A stretch of DNA of 64,000 nucleotides from assembly GCF_907165215.1 (NCBI RefSeq), contig NZ_CAJRAY010000018.1, positions 80,138 to 144,137 of the forward strand, read 5' to 3'. Source of the stretch: Thermobacillus xylanilyticus. GTDB taxonomy: Bacteria > Bacillota > Bacilli > Paenibacillales > Paenibacillaceae. This document shows, piece by piece, positions 63,200 to 64,000 of the stretch (positions within the stretch are counted from its first letter, which is position 1; every line of letters starts with the position of its first letter). The position numbers and the translations under genes were made by a program. The notes under the pieces are model-generated. The model did no database searches, was not told where the DNA came from, and saw only the letters and a list, made by a program, of their open reading frames with translations.

Positions 63200-63679
63200 T
63201 CAGATCGTCAGGTCGTTTTCGGTCTTGATATCAATGGCGTGCCGCAGCAATTTCTGCAGGACGGCCGCGAAGACGGCGATCACCACGCTCGCGAAAGGCA
63301 CGACGCAGCCGACGATGACGAGCCCCGGGGCATCATCCATTTGCGCGAACAGATAGAAGAGGGGCAGCGCCAGCACATGGCAGATGCAGATGGCAACGGC
63401 GCAGTATTTGATCTTCTTCAGCGCGTCCACGGACGATTCCGAGAAGGCGGTGTTCCGGTCGATGTACTGCAGCAGCCGGTATGCCTGGTACAACGCATAG
63501 TAGAACGGAATCGCGGACGCATAGAACACCAGGAAGACGAGATACCGGACGACGGGGTAATCCGGCAGCCCCTCCGCCGCGGTCTCCGCCATCTCCGGCA
63601 CCGCAAAAATGCACAGCGCCAATATGGGGACCCCGAGCAGGAACACGACGATTTTCAGAAAGAGCGTCTCCAGTTTCAC
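63200..63679 (-). CDS. DUF2975 family membrane protein
   Basis: 159 aa with four membrane helices (first: FLKIVVFLLGVPILALCIF). It is typically encoded with a YozG-like Cro/C1 regulator, as here. The GTG at 63679, 8 nt after AGAGG, gives the family N-terminus; a GTG at 63688 is possible. First gene of the operon DUF2975, HTH, DUF817, Dph6-like. Confidence 0.85.
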   Translation of the reverse strand: MKLETLFLKIVVFLLGVPILALCIFAVPEMAETAAEGLPDYPVVRYLVFLVFYASAIPFYYALYQAYRLLQYIDRNTAFSESSVDALKKIKYCAVAICICHVLALPLFYLFAQMDDAPGLVIVGCVVPFASVVIAVFAAVLQKLLRHAIDIKTENDLTI

Positions 63680-63708
63680 GTTCAGCACCTCTTTTGCGTG
63701 TTGGTTAT

Positions 63709-63737
63709 AATATAACGCGACATTTATCGTTTTACAA
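63709..63737 (-). promoter_or_regulatory. Promoter of the DUF2975 operon
   Basis: On the minus strand TTGTAA (63732-63737), 17 bp, TATATT (63709-63714), about 30 bp before the start codon. Confidence 0.6.
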
Positions 63738-63828
63738 TAAATTTTTATTTTTTTAGGTGAAATTTTTGTTGTTATTTTGTTTGCGGGACAAGCAATCCGC
63801 AGGCTGCTCCCGTGAGGCCCGCACGCTG

Positions 63829-64000
63829 CTGCAGCGTGGAATGCACGCTACAGCCTCCCGCGCGGGGCTCCGCATGCTGCTGCAGCGTGAAATGCACGCT
63901 ACAGCTTCCCACGCAAGGCTCCGCACGCTGCTGTAGCGTGGTATGCACGCTACAGCCTCCCGCGCGAGGCTTCGCACGGCGCTGTAGCGTGGGATGCACG
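63829..64000. repeat. Second tandem hairpin-repeat array, 51-bp period, cut by window edge
   Basis: GCGTG recurs at 63834, 63885, 63936 and 63987, exactly 51 bp apart. Each unit holds a 25-nt hairpin (CTGTAGCGTG, 5-nt loop, CACGCTACAG, with small variation) at 63829-63853, 63880-63904, 63931-63955 and from 63982, joined by a GC-rich 26-bp linker. A degenerate half unit precedes it. The array continues past the window. The period keeps a 17-residue repeat open in several frames, but no start or SD supports a protein. Confidence 0.85.

Overview
The window comes from a GC-rich (by eye about 60 %) endospore-forming Firmicute, most likely Paenibacillaceae (Paenibacillus, Cohnella or Thermobacillus type). 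The evidence is a gerABC-type germinant-receptor operon, two YesM/YesN sensor-regulator pairs beside sugar ABC importers that lack their own ATPase, GlpP-type glycerol control, and small Paenibacillus-type families (DUF6530, DUF2200). I saw no rRNA, tRNA, insertion sequence, prophage or CRISPR array. Because of the high GC, many long antisense frames are open; these are shadows and were left out.

Layout. 1-2.4 kb: ATPase (cut by the window edge) and lipoprotein of a BMP-type nucleoside importer. 2.8-5.1 kb: GH4 alpha-galactosidase and, divergently, a DUF6530 gene and a GIY-YIG gene. 5.3-16.3 kb (+): an oligosaccharide utilisation locus with two permeases, a binding lipoprotein, YesM/YesN, a heparinase II/III-like lyase, a GH88 unsaturated glucuronyl hydrolase and a DUF2264 protein; the enzymes have no signal peptides, so cleavage is probably inside the cell after import. 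16.4-24.6 kb (-): a seven-gene acyl-CoA operon (class III CoA-transferase, HMG-CoA-lyase-like protein, CocE/NonD hydrolase, thiolase, ScoA, ScoB, second CocE/NonD hydrolase) with a divergent LysR gene. Together these genes describe a closed route from a hydroxymethylglutarate-like acid, perhaps released from an ester, to acetyl-CoA. This is the best candidate for an undescribed system. 25.7-36.2 kb (-): esterase, YesM/YesN, Lpl-type ABC importer and GH3 glycosidase.

36.5-43.1 kb: glpP-glpD with a probable antitermination leader; an ArsR-SRPBCC fusion divergent from an FMN reductase and an arylamine N-acetyltransferase, with paired palindromes between them; a MarR regulator (possibly starting at ATC) and an MFS exporter, each preceded by a copy of the same operator. 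43.2-49.3 kb (-): YumC-type ferredoxin-NADP reductase with a Fur box, a 12-copy array of about 51-bp hairpin repeats, and a four-gene germination operon (A-B-C and a small D-type subunit). 49.7-53 kb: lipoprotein, DUF2200, DoxX, HIT, RpiA. 53.2-58.5 kb: LysR divergent from zwf-tkt-tal, a pentose phosphate cluster with rpiA close by. 58.7-63.7 kb: membrane-anchored unknown protein, SDR and divergent WYL regulator, then a four-gene operon DUF2975, Cro/C1 regulator, DUF817, Dph6-like ATPase. At the right edge a second array of 51-bp hairpin repeats begins, unrelated in sequence to the first but with the same period.
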